Shown here: one piece after another, positions 28,204 through 36,657 of the stretch
How positions within the stretch are numbered: position 1 is the stretch's first letter
How the letters are laid out: every line of letters begins with the position of its first letter
Source: JBQTIU01 sp052387815
GTDB lineage: Bacteria; Pseudomonadota; Alphaproteobacteria; CACIAM-22H2
Direction: 5' to 3'
DNA length: 64,000 bases
Assembly: GCA_052387815.1 (NCBI GenBank)
Contig: JBQTIU010000039.1
Location: 1-64,000, forward strand
Program-made: the position numbers and the translations under genes
Notes under the pieces: generated by a model
Told to the model about the DNA's origin: nothing
Seen by the model: the letters and a program-made list of their open reading frames with translations, nothing else
The model's database searches: none

Positions 28204-29577
28204 TCATCCTCGGAAACGGGTGAGATCGATCGTTCCCTCGAAGGCCGCGCGCGCGAAGGCGAGGAAGCGCTCGCTGCGCTCGGGCTCCCAGCCGCCATGG
28301 CCGGCGTTGGCCCGGAACTTGTCCTCGAGCTCGGTGCGGGCAAGCGGCTCCTTCGCCCCGCCGCGCAGGTGCGGCTGGCGCTCCTCGACCACCCGGCCGT
28401 CGGCGAGGCGCGCGCGGAGGTGGCCGGTGTAGTTGCGCGGGTACGGATTGTCGGGGTCGACCACGTAGTCGATCTTGGCGGCCAATGCCAACAGCCGCGG
28501 ATTGCGCACGCTCGCCTCGGTGAACGCCTCGAGTCCGGCCCCGCCGAGCACGAACCCGGCGGCGATGCAAAACGGGGTGCTGAACTTGGCGGCATAGGCG
28601 TTGGGCGGCCGGCGCTTGGCGGCAAGCGGCTCCCACAGGCGGTGGACCGTGCCCTCCGCCACTTCGCATGTGATCTCGACCACCTCTTCGGCGCCGATGC
28701 CGCGCTGGGCGAGCCGCTTCGCGCAGTCGATATAGGGATGAGCCATGGTGCCGCAGGCGTAAGGCTTGAACGCCACCGTCTCGGCGAGCCACCGCTCGCC
28801 AAAGCCGTCGATGAGCTTGCCCCAGTCGCCGTCGGCGCGGTGCGCGAAGCCGTTGAACAGCCCGTGCGTGCCCTCGAACACGGTGCGCGGGCCGACGAAC
28901 CCGGCGCCAGCCAGAGCCGCCGCGCGCAAGCCGGACTGCGCGGCCCAGCCGGGATGGAGGCGCTTGGTCCAGGCACCCTCGGCCAGGTACTCGATAATGC
29001 CGCCGGCCATGCTGCCGGCGACGCCGAGCGCATCGACGAGCTGGCGCCGCGTCAAGCCGAGCGCGGCGCCCGCGCCGGCCGCCGCCGCCAGCGCGCCCAA
29101 GACCGCGGTGGGGTGAAAGCCGGCTTGGTGGATCGCCTTGGGTACCACCAGGCTCAGTCGGCACATGACCTCGACGCCGACCGCAATGCCGAACAGCGCG
29201 GCCGGACCGCCAAGCCCGTGGCGCTCGGCGGCGGCGAGGACCGCCGGCACGACGACCGCGCCGGCATGCACCGGGCCGCCCTCGAAGGTGTCGTCGAAGT
29301 CCTCGCCGTGGGCGGCCGTGCCGTTGACGAGCGCCGCGCCCGCCGCATCCAACGCGCGCTGATGGCCGATCGCCGTGCATGGTCCCTCCCCGTCCCAGCC
29401 CGCCAGCACGGCGCGCACGTAGTCGCTGCCGCGCGCCGCCACCGCCAGCCCTGCCATGTCGATCAGCAGGTCCTCGGCGCGCGCCCTCATGCCGGCGGGA
29501 AGCGGCCGGCCGCGGCGCTCGACGATGCCATCGGCGAGACGTTCGGCGACGGCGGCCGCGGGCAGGGCTTGGCTCAT
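28204..29577 (-). CDS. MmgE/PrpD family protein
   Basis: 457 aa. Family landmarks are AALVNGTAAHGEDFDDTFEG, VHAGAVVVPAVLAAAER, AGFHPTAVLGALAAAAGAGA, LGLTRRQLVDALGVAGSMAG, KRLHPGWAAQSGLRAA and FKPYACGTMAHPYIDCAKRL. Members include 2-methylcitrate dehydratase, cis-aconitate decarboxylase and other dehydratases or epimerases of carboxylic acids. The start overlaps the tctA stop by four bases. Its link to a tricarboxylate transporter suggests it acts on the imported acid. Substrate unknown. Confidence 0.88.
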   Translation of the reverse strand: MSQALPAAAVAERLADGIVERRGRPLPAGMRARAEDLLIDMAGLAVAARGSDYVRAVLAGWDGEGPCTAIGHQRALDAAGAALVNGTAAHGEDFDDTFEGGPVHAGAVVVPAVLAAAERHGLGGPAALFGIAVGVEVMCRLSLVVPKAIHQAGFHPTAVLGALAAAAGAGAALGLTRRQLVDALGVAGSMAGGIIEYLAEGAWTKRLHPGWAAQSGLRAAALAGAGFVGPRTVFEGTHGLFNGFAHRADGDWGKLIDGFGERWLAETVAFKPYACGTMAHPYIDCAKRLAQRGIGAEEVVEITCEVAEGTVHRLWEPLAAKRRPPNAYAAKFSTPFCIAAGFVLGGAGLEAFTEASVRNPRLLALAAKIDYVVDPDNPYPRNYTGHLRARLADGRVVEERQPHLRGGAKEPLARTELEDKFRANAGHGGWEPERSERFLAFARAAFEGTIDLTRFRG

Positions 29578-31070
29578 GGCGCGCCGGCCGGCCGGCCGCG
29601 GCGCGCGGCGCGTAACTCGCGCACCAGCGAGACGGCGATCAGCACCGCCGATGCGCCGAGCAGGGCCAGCGCGACCGGATCCTGGACGAAGATGGCGGGG
29701 TCGCCGCCCGACAGCACCAGCGAGCGCCGATAGCTAGATTCGACGAGGAAGCCGAGGACGACGCCGAGGACCATCGGCAGGAACGGCAGGCCGACCACCC
29801 GCATGAAGTAGCCGAGCACGCCCGCGGCGAGCACCAGGCCGACGTCGAAGAAGCTCTGCTCGATCGCATAGACGCCCGAGACGATGAGCGCCAGCACGAA
29901 GGCCATCAAGTAGGGCTTCGGCCGGTTCACCAGCCACAGGCAGGGCGTCAGGATGACGAGGCCGATGATCAGCATGGCGAAGTTGGCGACCAAGAGGCCG
30001 GCGTAGAGGCCGTAGGCGACCTCGGGGTTGCGCTCGAAGAGCATCGGTCCGGGCGCAAGTCCGTGGATGAGCAGGCCGCCCAGCAGCACGGCGGCCGAAT
30101 TCGAGCCCGGGATGCCGAGGCTCAAGAGCGGGATGAGCGCCGTGGCGGTGACGACGTTGTTGGCGCACTCGGGCGCGGCGACGCCCTCGACCGAGCCGCG
30201 GCCAAATTCCTCGGGATGCTTCGACCAACGCCGCGCCTCGTTGTACGACAGGAAGGCGGCGATCGTGCCGCCGCCGCCCGGCGTCACGCCCTCGAGCGTG
30301 CCGATGACCGCGCCGATCGCCTGCGGCTTGAACAGCCGCTTCGACATGGCCCAGCCGGGCAGCTTGAGCCGGGCGTCGCGATGTTCGGCGCGCGCCCACG
30401 GGGGCTCGTTCACCTGCAACATAAGCTCGCTGACGGCGAACAGGCCGACCATGACGAGGATCGGCTGGATGCCGCCCAAGAGATCGGGCGAGCCGAACGT
30501 GAAGCGTGAGACGCCCGACATCGGATCGGTGCCGATCGTGGCCACCATGAACCCGAGCACGCCCGCGATCAGACCCTTGATCAGCGAAGGGCCCGCGAGG
30601 CTGGCGATGACGCTCAAGCCCAGCACGCCGAGCCCGAAATAGGCCGGCGGCGTGAAGGCGAGGGCGACGCGCGCCAGGGGCTCGGTCAGCAGCACCAGCA
30701 TGGCGAGGCCGAACAGCCCGCCGACCAGCCCCGAGACCAGCGAGATGCCGAGTGCCTCGCCGCCGCGGCCCTGCCGCATCAATTCGAATCCGTCGAGGAC
30801 CGTCGCCGCGGCGGCGTTGGTGCCGGGTGTGCGGATGAGGATGGCCGGGATCGAGCCGCCATACTCGGCGCCGACATAGACCGAGGCGAGCAGCACCACC
30901 GACGTCACCGGATCGAGCCCATAGGTGAAGGGGAGCAGGAGCGCCATGGCGATCGACGGCGAGATGCCGGGCAGCGCCCCGCCGATGATGCCCCACACGA
31001 CCCCGAAGAACGACGCCGGTATGGCCCAGCTCGAGGTCAAGGCGCCCCAGGCGATGGCGAGCGCGGACAT
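29574..31070 (-). CDS. tctA: Tripartite tricarboxylate transporter, large permease TctA
   Basis: 498 aa, about 12 membrane segments. Signature segments are IIGGALPGISPSIAMALLLPF, VYVGAEYGGSIPAILIRTPG, LEGVTPGGGGTIAAFLSYNE and LIPLLSLGIPGSNSAAVLLG, the two conserved TctA repeats with PG-rich loops. It forms the transport channel with TctB and receives substrate from the periplasmic TctC. Start at 31070 gives the normal family length. It overlaps the PrpD-family gene. Confidence 0.92.
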   Translation of the reverse strand: MSALAIAWGALTSSWAIPASFFGVVWGIIGGALPGISPSIAMALLLPFTYGLDPVTSVVLLASVYVGAEYGGSIPAILIRTPGTNAAAATVLDGFELMRQGRGGEALGISLVSGLVGGLFGLAMLVLLTEPLARVALAFTPPAYFGLGVLGLSVIASLAGPSLIKGLIAGVLGFMVATIGTDPMSGVSRFTFGSPDLLGGIQPILVMVGLFAVSELMLQVNEPPWARAEHRDARLKLPGWAMSKRLFKPQAIGAVIGTLEGVTPGGGGTIAAFLSYNEARRWSKHPEEFGRGSVEGVAAPECANNVVTATALIPLLSLGIPGSNSAAVLLGGLLIHGLAPGPMLFERNPEVAYGLYAGLLVANFAMLIIGLVILTPCLWLVNRPKPYLMAFVLALIVSGVYAIEQSFFDVGLVLAAGVLGYFMRVVGLPFLPMVLGVVLGFLVESSYRRSLVLSGGDPAIFVQDPVALALLGASAVLIAVSLVRELRAARRGRPAGAP

Positions 31071-31081
31071 GGGCGGCGCCC

Positions 31082-31555
31082 TCAGCCGAGGATGCGGGGC
31101 CAGACGCCGACCGGCATCGGCACGCCAAGCATCTTGACGAACAGGACCCAGAACAGCGCCGCGCCGGCCACGGCTATGGGGACCAGCCGCAGGTTCGGCG
31201 GCAGCCCGTAATAGACGACGGTGGCTGCGAGGAGGAGGGCCAGCGCCAGTGGATAGCCGAGATACGGCGCCACGCCCACGTAGAGGAAGCCGAGCGCGAC
31301 GAGGCCGAGGGCGCGCGCATAGCGCAACGCGCCGCCGGCCTCCGGAGTCTCCTCCCCGCCGACCGCCTCGCGGGCGACCATGGCGCGGACAAGCAGAGCC
31401 GCCGACAGCGTGCCCAGGCTGATCGCCAGCATCCTGGGCACGCCGTCGGCGCCGACCGCGTCGGTCAGCAGGCTCACGGGCACCGCCGCGGCGCCGGCGT
31501 AATAGGCTGCCGCCAGCGCGAGGCCCAGAACGCCGCAGACGAGATCGCGCCACAC
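31082..31555 (-). CDS. tctB: Tripartite tricarboxylate transporter, small permease TctB
   Basis: 157 aa, GTG start. Four hydrophobic segments (LVCGVLGLALAAAYYAGAAA, MLAISLGTLSAALLVRAM, ARALGLVALGFLYVGVAPYL, LVPIAVAGAALFWVLFVKML) and the C-terminal FVKMLGVPMPVGVWP fit the weakly conserved TctB family. Order tctC-tctB-tctA and gaps of 13 and 11 bases make the assignment secure. Confidence 0.88.
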   Translation of the reverse strand: MWRDLVCGVLGLALAAAYYAGAAAVPVSLLTDAVGADGVPRMLAISLGTLSAALLVRAMVAREAVGGEETPEAGGALRYARALGLVALGFLYVGVAPYLGYPLALALLLAATVVYYGLPPNLRLVPIAVAGAALFWVLFVKMLGVPMPVGVWPRILG

Positions 31556-31568
31556 GCGAGGGGTCGCC

Positions 31569-32537
31569 CTACTTGATGACCCCGAGCTCGCGCAGCGAGG
31601 CCGCGACCTCCTTGGCGAAGCCGTCCGTGAACCTTCCTGCCTCCGCGTGCGCCATGAAGGCGGGGACCAGGCTTTCGCGCGCGTATTCCTTCTGGTAGGC
31701 CGGGTCCGCGAGCACCGCCCTGATCCCGTCCTCCCAGGCCTTCAGCACGTCGGCCGGTAGGTTCTTGGGCCCGGCGAGGCCGCGGAACTTGATCACCACG
31801 AGATCGATGCCCTGCTCGCGCGCGGTCGCGACGTTCGGGAAATCGGGAAGCCGCTTTTCGGTGAGCACGGCCAAGAGGCGCACTTGCCCGGCTTCGAGCT
31901 GGGCGCGGATCTCCTGCACCTCGCCGACGCCGATGTCGAGCGTTCCGTTGAGGACGTTGATCATCAGGTCGCCGCCGCCTTCGTGGCTCACCACCGCGGC
32001 GCGCGTGCCGGTCAGGCGGCTCAGCCGCTCGAGCGCGAATCGCTCGAGCGAGGCGGGGTTGGCCGCGCCCCAGCCCGCCTTGCCGGGGTTCTGCCTGGCA
32101 TGCTCGACCGCCTCGGCGAGGGTGCGGTGCGGCGAGGCGGCGCGCGTGTAGACCACCTCCGGATCGAGAAAGATGATGGCGACCGGCATCAGACTGTCGT
32201 GGCCGAAGTCGAGCTTGCTCAGCAGCGTCGTCTGGATATAGGTCGGGGTCGTGGCGTAGAAGGTCGATCCGTCGGCGGGCGACTGCGCGACCTTGGCGAC
32301 CGCCCGCGCGCCGCTGCCGCCGCGGATGTTCTCGACCGCGAAGTTCACCCCCATCTTGGGGCCGAGATGCTTGGCGAGGGCGCGCAGGAACACGTCGCTG
32401 CCGCCGCCCGGGCTCGAGTGCGTGACCAGCGTCACCGTCGCGTGGGGGTACTTGCCTTGCGCCGCGGCGGCGCCGGCATGGAGGGCGACGGCGAGTCCGA
32501 GCGCCGCCGCGATCGATCGCAGGCTTGCATGTGTCAT
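31569..32537 (-). CDS. tctC: Tripartite tricarboxylate transporter substrate-binding protein (Bug/TctC family)
   Basis: 322 aa from ATG 32537, preceded by GGAGGT; two ATGs further upstream have no such site. A Sec signal peptide (residues 1-26, AAALGLAVALHAGAAAA) leads into the Bug fold: VTLVTHSSPGGGSDVFLRAL, VENIRGGSGARAVAKVAQSP, WGAANPASLERFALERLSRL and FRGLAGPKNLPADVLKAWE. The two conserved loops that hold the ligand carboxylate are both present. It captures a di- or tricarboxylate or similar acid in the periplasm. Confidence 0.9.
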   Translation of the reverse strand: MTHASLRSIAAALGLAVALHAGAAAAQGKYPHATVTLVTHSSPGGGSDVFLRALAKHLGPKMGVNFAVENIRGGSGARAVAKVAQSPADGSTFYATTPTYIQTTLLSKLDFGHDSLMPVAIIFLDPEVVYTRAASPHRTLAEAVEHARQNPGKAGWGAANPASLERFALERLSRLTGTRAAVVSHEGGGDLMINVLNGTLDIGVGEVQEIRAQLEAGQVRLLAVLTEKRLPDFPNVATAREQGIDLVVIKFRGLAGPKNLPADVLKAWEDGIRAVLADPAYQKEYARESLVPAFMAHAEAGRFTDGFAKEVAASLRELGVIK

Positions 32538-32599
32538 CTTGACCTCCATTTCATGCTTTTTCATGCGTTGCCCGCCCGCGCCGGGGTCGGGCGCATTCC

Positions 32600-34312
32600 T
32601 CATCCGAGCCGTGCGCTGCCACCCCCGGGCAACTGGTTGGCGAGCACGACGACGGCGAAGGTGATCAGCAGCATGGTGAGCCCGAGCACCGAGATCGGGC
32701 CGAGATCGCCGCTTTCGTTGAGATCGTAGATTACCACCGACAGCACCCTAGTGTTGGCGGTGAACAGCATGATCGCCGCCGACAACTCGCGCATCACGCC
32801 GATGAAGATGAAGCACCAGGCGGCGATGACGCCGGTGCGCAGCAAGGGCGCGGTGACGTGGCGCAGCGCCTGGAGCCGGGTGGCGCCGAGGATGCGGCTC
32901 GCTTCCTCGAGCTCCGGATGCACGGCGCGGAACGAGGACTGGAGCTGCTGGTAGGCGACCGGCAGCTCGATGGCGAGATAGGCGAGCAGCAGGATCCACA
33001 GCGTACCGTAGAGCACCAGCGGCGGGCGCGTGTAAGAGAGGAACAACCCCACGCCCAGCACGATCCCGGGTATGGCGACCGGCGCCGTGGCGAGGAAGCC
33101 GAGGATGCGGTGCCCGGCGATCGCCTGGCGGGTCGTCAAGTAGGCGATGACGAGCGCGAGGACGGTGCCGATGGTCGCGGCCATCGTCCCGAGCAGCAGG
33201 GTGTTGTAGAGCGCAAGTCGCGTCTGCGAGAACTCGAGGAAGACGAATCGCAGGTGATGGAGCGTGAGCGCGTCCACCGTCAGCGGCGCCGAGTAGATCC
33301 TGGTGAAGGCGCCCTTCAAGAGCGCGCCGTAGGGCAGGAACACCGGCAGAGAGAGGACGGCGAGGCAGAGGCCGAGCGCCGCCCAGCGCCAGGGGCCGAG
33401 CCGCACGCGCCGCGGCTCGCCGGACTTGCCGCCGATGACCGCGTAGCCGCGCCGGCCGAGAATTCGGGCTTGCGCGCGCAACAGCACGACGGTCACGACG
33501 AGCAGCGGCAGCGCCGCCGCCGCGGCGAGACCCGGCTTCGGCGGATAGTGGAACAGGCTCCAAATCTTCGTGGTCATGGTGTGGAAGCCGGCCGGCAGCG
33601 CCAGGATCGCGGGCGAGCCGAACAGCGTCATCGCCTGCAGGAAGGCGACCAGCGCCCCCGCCAGCACCGCCGGCAGCACCAAGGGGACGGTGATCCGGCG
33701 CGCCGTCTGCCAGGCGCGGGCGCCGAGGATGGCCGAGGAATCCTCGAGTTCGGCTGGGATGCGATCGAGTGCGTTGGCGACCAGCACGAAGACGTAAGCG
33801 AAGGTGTAGCAGCCGATGACGAAGGTGAGCCCGGCCAGCGAGTAGATGTCGAACACGTGCTGGTCCGGCCCGGCGCCGGTGACATCGCGCCACAGACGGT
33901 TGAGGATGCCGCTGTTGGGCGCGGCCAGGATCTCCCAGGCGATGGCACCGAGGAACGGCGGGGTCACGAACGACGCCATGATGAGCGCGCGCACCGCGCG
34001 CCGGAACGGCATGTCACTGCGCGCGACCAGCCAGCCGATCGGCGCGGCCACGACGCAGGACCCGATCCCGACCATGATCGACATCCTCAATGTCGTGAGC
34101 ATCGGGTCGAGGAAGCTCGGAGCGGTGGCGACCTCGATGAAGTTGTCGAGCGTGAGCGCGCCGGCGCGGTCGGTGAGAGAGAAGTAGACCAGCCAGCATA
34201 TCGGCAGGACGACGAGCAGGCAGAGGAGCAGGGCGCACACCGCCAGCACCGGCCTCGAGGCATCGAGCCGGCCCCGGCCCAATGGCGCGGCGGAGGCGAG
34301 CGCGACGCTCAA
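32600..34312 (-). CDS. ABC transporter permease, iron(III)/thiamine type, fused two-domain
   Basis: 570 aa, TTG start at 34312 with a GGAG site about 8 bases upstream. About 12 membrane segments are arranged as two homologous halves, each with the EAA loop (LEDSSAILGARAWQTARRIT and LEEASRILGATRLQALRHVT). This matches FbpB/ThiP-type permeases. With the binding protein (34350) and the ATPase (35465) it makes a complete importer. The usual cargo is ferric iron or a small organic ligand. The gene lies directly upstream of tctC on the same strand (62-base gap). Confidence 0.9.
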   Translation of the reverse strand: MSVALASAAPLGRGRLDASRPVLAVCALLLCLLVVLPICWLVYFSLTDRAGALTLDNFIEVATAPSFLDPMLTTLRMSIMVGIGSCVVAAPIGWLVARSDMPFRRAVRALIMASFVTPPFLGAIAWEILAAPNSGILNRLWRDVTGAGPDQHVFDIYSLAGLTFVIGCYTFAYVFVLVANALDRIPAELEDSSAILGARAWQTARRITVPLVLPAVLAGALVAFLQAMTLFGSPAILALPAGFHTMTTKIWSLFHYPPKPGLAAAAALPLLVVTVVLLRAQARILGRRGYAVIGGKSGEPRRVRLGPWRWAALGLCLAVLSLPVFLPYGALLKGAFTRIYSAPLTVDALTLHHLRFVFLEFSQTRLALYNTLLLGTMAATIGTVLALVIAYLTTRQAIAGHRILGFLATAPVAIPGIVLGVGLFLSYTRPPLVLYGTLWILLLAYLAIELPVAYQQLQSSFRAVHPELEEASRILGATRLQALRHVTAPLLRTGVIAAWCFIFIGVMRELSAAIMLFTANTRVLSVVIYDLNESGDLGPISVLGLTMLLITFAVVVLANQLPGGGSARLG

Positions 34313-34349
34313 GGCCGGCGCTCCGATGCGAGGGTATTTCCGCGCCCTG

Positions 34350-35405
34350 CTAGGTGCCGAAATAGCGCGTATAGCGCTCCTTGATCTTTTCGACTTGGTC
34401 GGCGACCGCCTCGGCGTCCTCCTTCATCACCTTGATGTCCTTGAGCGCCGGTCGGCCCGGCCGTTCCTTGACGAGGGCGTGGAACGAGCGCAGGCCGCCG
34501 ACATCGACCAAGAACTGCTGCGCCTCCGCGGTGTAGAGGTAATTCTGGAACAGCCGCGCGGCGTTCGGGCGCGGCGCGTTCTTGAGGACCGCCGACGGGC
34601 TGATGATCAAGGGCGTGCCCTCCTTGGCGTAAACGACCTCGACCGGGTGGCCCTCCTGCTTGAGCTGGAGGAGGATGTACTCGTTGCCGTCGGCCATGAC
34701 CGCCCGCTCGCCCAGCGACAGCTTCTTCGGCGGCTCGACCGCCGATTGCACCTGCATCACCTTTTGCTTCGCCAGCTTCTCGAAGTAGTCCCAGCCGATG
34801 TCGCGGGCGATCTGGAAGGTCGAGGTCAGGATCGTGCCGCTGTAGCTCGGGTGGGCCTTGACGATCTTTCCCGACCATTTGGCGTCGAGCAGATCGGCGA
34901 AGCTCTTCGGCGCGTCCTCGGGCTTGACCAGCTTGGTGTTGTAGCCGATGACGCTGAGCGAGGCGCGCCACGAGGCGTACATGCCGCCAGGGTCGCGCTG
35001 ATCGGGCGGGAAGTGCCGCGCCACGTCCTCGGGCAGGTGCGCCGCCAGCCAGCCGTCGCGCTTCCAGATCACGAAATGGGCCGCATCCGAGGTGTTGATC
35101 ACGTCGGCGGCGTAGATCCGGCTCGAGTATTCCTGGCCGATGCGCTGGAAGATGCGCTCCGAGCCGGAGCGCTCGACCTGCACCGATATGCCGGGATATT
35201 TGGCCTCGAATGCCTTGGCCACCTTCTCGGCCACCTGCACCTCGATCGAGGTGTAGAAGGCGACCTTGCCTTCCTTCTTCGCCGCCTCGACGAGGGAGGG
35301 CGTGATCTTCGAGGGCTCGAGCTGGGCGGCGAGCGGCGGGGCCGCGATCAGGACGAGACCGGCGGCGAGACAGCCGGCGATCCTTACTGCGATGCGCTTG
35401 CTCAT
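34350..35405 (-). CDS. ABC transporter extracellular substrate-binding protein (iron(III)-type)
   Basis: 351 aa with a signal peptide (IAGCLAAGLVLIAAPPLAA). The mature part has VEAAKKEGKVAFYTSIEVQV, FEAKYPGISVQVERSGSERI and SFADLLDAKWSGKIVKAHPS, the Afu/Fbp type 2-lobed fold. The Tyr pair that binds iron in classical FbpA proteins is not obvious, so an organic ligand (for example a phosphonate, polyamine or thiamine-like compound) is possible. It sits between the permease and ATPase genes in one operon. Confidence 0.88.
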   Translation of the reverse strand: MSKRIAVRIAGCLAAGLVLIAAPPLAAQLEPSKITPSLVEAAKKEGKVAFYTSIEVQVAEKVAKAFEAKYPGISVQVERSGSERIFQRIGQEYSSRIYAADVINTSDAAHFVIWKRDGWLAAHLPEDVARHFPPDQRDPGGMYASWRASLSVIGYNTKLVKPEDAPKSFADLLDAKWSGKIVKAHPSYSGTILTSTFQIARDIGWDYFEKLAKQKVMQVQSAVEPPKKLSLGERAVMADGNEYILLQLKQEGHPVEVVYAKEGTPLIISPSAVLKNAPRPNAARLFQNYLYTAEAQQFLVDVGGLRSFHALVKERPGRPALKDIKVMKEDAEAVADQVEKIKERYTRYFGT

Positions 35406-35464
35406 CGTTTCGTCTCCTCTTCTCTAGTTCTCTTGGTTCGGTCGTTTTCGTCGAGGGTCTTGTT

Positions 35465-36529
35465 TCAGCCGCCGAGCCCGCGGCAGCGCTCCGGCGGCAG
35501 GTGCAGCCAGACCGCGCTCCCCGGCGCCAGGCTCAGCTTGGGCGGCGTGGTCACGCGCAGCTGCGCGCCGCCGCCGAGTTCGATGAGATAGTCGCGGGCG
35601 GCGCCGAGGAACACGTGGCGGACGACGGTCGCCGGCGCCACGTTCTCGGTCCCGGCCGGCGGCTCCCTCGCCGTCAACTGCGCGTCGTGGAGGCGGATCG
35701 ACAGCGCCGCCTCGGCGCCGGGGACGAGCGCCCCCTGGCCGCAGCGCAGCCTGAGGCCGTCGATCGCGAGGTGCGCGCGGTCGAGCGCCTTGCCCTTGAG
35801 GATGTTGGTGCCGCCGATGAACCGCGCCACGAATTCGGAGCGCGGCCGCTCGTAGATCTCCTCCGGCGTGCCACCCTGCTCGATGCGCCCGGCATTCATG
35901 ACCACGATGCGGTCGGCGGTGGTCATGGCCTCGGCCTGGTCGTGGGTGACGTAGATCGTGGTGTAGCGGTAGCGGTCGTGGAGCCGCCGCAGCTCGAAGC
36001 GCATATCCTCGCGCAAGTTGGCGTCGAGGTTGGAGAGCGGCTCGTCGAGCAGCAGGGTTTCAGGCTCGACGATGAGGGCGCGGGCGAGCGCCACGCGCTG
36101 CTGCTGGCCGCCCGACAGCTCCCCCGGATAGCGCTCCGCGAGCGCCTCGAGCCGGATCACGCGCAAGATCGCCTCGACCCGGCGGCGGATGGTGTCGCGA
36201 TCGAGCTTGCGCAAGACCAGCCCGTAGCCGACGTTCTCGGCGACGGTCATATGCGGCCACAGCGCGTAGCTCTGGAAGATCATCGACATGTTGCGCCGCT
36301 CGGGCGGCACGGCGCGTTCGGGCGAGGAGAGGACCCGTCCGCCGACCCGGATCTCGCCCTCGCTCGGCTCGATGAAGCCGGCGACCAGGCGCAGCGTCGT
36401 CGTCTTGCCGCAGCCCGACGGCCCGAGCAGGCAGACCAGCAGCCCGGGCTCGATCGCCAGATCGAGGCGATCGACCACGGCGACCCCGCCGTAGCGCTTG
36501 GTCAGTCCGCGCAACTCCACCGCGGCCAC
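35465..36529 (-). CDS. ABC transporter ATP-binding protein (PotA/FbpC type)
   Basis: 354 aa, GTG start at 36529 with GGGAGGA five bases upstream. Walker A GPSGCGKTT is at residues 36-44, ABC signature LSGGQQQR at 138-145, Walker B LLLDEP at 159-164, and the His switch is in YVTHDQAEAM. A C-terminal TOBE-type domain (about 270-350) is typical of PotA/FbpC. It is the first gene of the iron-type importer operon, so the operon order is ATPase, binding protein, permease. Confidence 0.92.
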   Translation of the reverse strand: MAAVELRGLTKRYGGVAVVDRLDLAIEPGLLVCLLGPSGCGKTTTLRLVAGFIEPSEGEIRVGGRVLSSPERAVPPERRNMSMIFQSYALWPHMTVAENVGYGLVLRKLDRDTIRRRVEAILRVIRLEALAERYPGELSGGQQQRVALARALIVEPETLLLDEPLSNLDANLREDMRFELRRLHDRYRYTTIYVTHDQAEAMTTADRIVVMNAGRIEQGGTPEEIYERPRSEFVARFIGGTNILKGKALDRAHLAIDGLRLRCGQGALVPGAEAALSIRLHDAQLTAREPPAGTENVAPATVVRHVFLGAARDYLIELGGGAQLRVTTPPKLSLAPGSAVWLHLPPERCRGLGG

Positions 36530-36657
36530 GCCGGTCCTCCCCTCGTTCCCGCCTGCCGCCCTAGCGCCATCTCCGCCCTCCCACCAGGGGCACCAGCATA
36601 CCCCGCCAGCCGCGCGCCGTCACGCGCCAGCAGCCGCGCCCCCACACCCAAGCGGTT